A stretch of 5,667 nucleotides of DNA from Dehalococcoidia bacterium (GTDB lineage: Bacteria; Chloroflexota; Dehalococcoidia; UBA3495). The position numbers were made by a program, and so were the translations under genes. Positions 4,690 through 5,667 of this stretch are shown here, piece after piece. The stretch is taken from assembly GCA_002708395.1 (NCBI GenBank), contig PANP01000092.1, forward strand, positions 12,203-17,869, in the 5' to 3' direction. Every line of letters starts with the position of its first letter. Position 1 is the stretch's first letter. The notes under the pieces were generated by a model. The model ran no database searches. It saw nothing but the letters and a program-made list of their open reading frames with translations, and was not told where the DNA came from.

Positions 4690-5667
4690 CTACTTGCCTG
4701 CCAGGATGGAAGCCAGCAACGCTACCCGCCGGGGCAATTCCGCCACCACGATATATTCATGATCGGCGTGGGGTCCTTCTCCGACTCCTCCCAACCCGTC
4801 CAGAACCGGCGTACCTACCGCTGCGGCGAACTGGGCGTCCGAGCCGCCGCCGACTTGAGCCTCTGTAAGGCTGATGCCCAGAGGATCGGCTAACTTCTGC
4901 ACCGCATTGACCAACATGGCGGTGGATTCGGTCCTTTCCATGGGAGGCCGGTTCAGCCCGCCCACTACTTCGACGTTGGCCCCCGACAGCACCGCTTTGC
5001 TGTTTAGAATCTCCCTTTCGACCCTTTCCGCCTCTTGCATGCTGGTGACCCGAAGATCAATTTTCGCTTCGGCAAAGGCGGCTATCTGGTTTCTGACTGC
5101 GCCGCCCTGAATCACTCCAACGTTGACCGTAGAGCCCCTGGACAGGTCGGATAGGCTATGCAAACGCAGAACCTGGTGGGCCATTTCCTCTATGGCGCTG
5201 ATGCCCTTTTCCGGCTCGTTACCGGCGTGGGCGGCCCGCCCGGTCACTTTGACTTCAAATATACCGACACCCTTGCGCCCCGTTTTTAACGCCCCTTCCG
5301 TGCCTGCTCCGGGTTCGAGGCAAAATACTTGGACGCTTTTCCTGGCTTCGTCTTCGATCAATTGGCGGGAAGTGGTACTCCCGACCTCTTCGTCGGAGTT
5401 GATGATGATTCTGATTCTTTGTTGGGGCGCTATGTTGTGGGCGTTCAGCGTTTCGAGGGCGTGTAGCGCTATGGCGATACCGGCCTTCATATCTAGAATC
5501 CCAGGCCCATAGCCTATACCGTCCTCTACGCGAAAGGGACGCTCCTGAATGGTGCCCGTGGGCCATACTGTGTCCATGTGGCAAAGGAGTAGAATCTGCT
5601 GGTCGCCCTCGCCGATGTCCGCCACCAGATGGTCGCCAACTTCCGACTGAGGCACCACACGAACTTG
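4690..5667 (-). CDS. M20-family metallopeptidase, carboxypeptidase G2-like (N-terminus beyond the window)
   Basis: A di-zinc exopeptidase/amidohydrolase of the M20 family, cleaving a C-terminal residue (often glutamate) or an N-acyl amino acid. The five metal ligands and the base are visible in the usual order: His in LLCHMDT (codon 5578-5580), Asp in GILDMKAG (5491-5493), the Glu-Glu pair in NSDEEVGS (5386-5391), Glu in CLEPGAGT (5314-5316) and His in GPHADHEY (4768-4770). The lid-domain histidine used across the dimer is in AAHAGNEPE (5227-5229). These align with my memory of Pseudomonas carboxypeptidase G2. The frame stays open to the right edge, and the family N-terminus (roughly 60 more residues) is missing, so the GTG at 5658 is not the true start. 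No signal peptide can be judged. The 94-residue gene follows it on the same strand. Family sure, substrate unknown. Confidence 0.95.
   Translation of the reverse strand, partial: QVRVVPQSEVGDHLVADIGEGDQQILLLCHMDTVWPTGTIQERPFRVEDGIGYGPGILDMKAGIAIALHALETLNAHNIAPQQRIRIIINSDEEVGSTTSRQLIEDEARKSVQVFCLEPGAGTEGALKTGRKGVGIFEVKVTGRAAHAGNEPEKGISAIEEMAHQVLRLHSLSDLSRGSTVNVGVIQGGAVRNQIAAFAEAKIDLRVTSMQEAERVEREILNSKAVLSGANVEVVGGLNRPPMERTESTAMLVNAVQKLADPLGISLTEAQVGGGSDAQFAAAVGTPVLDGLGGVGEGPHADHEYIVVAELPRRVALLASILAGK

Noticed and set aside
4556..4762. A 68-codon plus-strand open frame across the gap between the two minus-strand genes
   Set aside because: It overlaps both real genes antisense, has no ribosome site and no recognisable motif.
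5123..5584. Open frames of 129 codons (plus) and 109 codons (minus) overlapping the peptidase
   Set aside because: They lie in other frames of a gene with all M20 metal ligands in place and show no domain of their own.
5656..5658. GTG as the start of the M20 peptidase
   Set aside because: The frame remains open to the window edge with family-like residues upstream, and the family needs roughly 60 more N-terminal residues.

Overview
The window reads as ordinary bacterial chromosome. Gene density is high, Shine-Dalgarno sites are good, and coding regions are moderately GC-rich. The gene content (a stand-alone thiamine diphosphate lyase, an EutQ/gentisate-dioxygenase-like bicupin, an acetamidase/formamidase and an M20 peptidase with a small uncharacterised partner) resembles what I remember from Chloroflexota of the SAR202/Dehalococcoidia type. 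That assignment is an inference from protein style only; no rRNA or marker gene is present.

Layout. Positions 1-96 hold the last 31 codons of a membrane protein, probably of the MgtC/SapB family. A 298-base non-coding stretch (about 52% G+C by my count) follows, with a weak promoter-like element overlapping an inverted repeat. Three genes then run on the plus strand: a 568-residue thiamine diphosphate enzyme (395-2101), a 382-residue two-domain cupin (2232-3380) and a 291-residue acetamidase/formamidase-family protein (3435-4310). A consensus-like sigma-70 promoter (TTGACA, 17 bases, TACACT) lies in the 130-base gap before the cupin gene. The cupin and the amidase are probably co-transcribed from it, with or without read-through from the first gene. 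A 59-base convergent gap with a possible hairpin terminator separates this group from two minus-strand genes. These are an M20 carboxypeptidase whose N-terminus lies beyond the right edge (4690-5667) and, 35 bases downstream of it, a 94-residue protein of unknown function (4370-4654).

How the genes may work together. The plus-strand trio looks like a small catabolic module: a 2-oxoacid decarboxylase or lyase-like enzyme, a bicupin that could be a metal-dependent oxygenase or isomerase, and an amidase that would release ammonia from a short amide. The substrate cannot be read from the sequence. The most interesting details are the split cupin metal site (three histidines and no glutamate in the C-terminal domain, both HxH histidines lost in the N-terminal domain), the partial benzoylformate-decarboxylase signature in the thiamine diphosphate enzyme, and the altered glycine-rich motif in the amidase. 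I saw no mobile element, CRISPR array, tRNA or rRNA.
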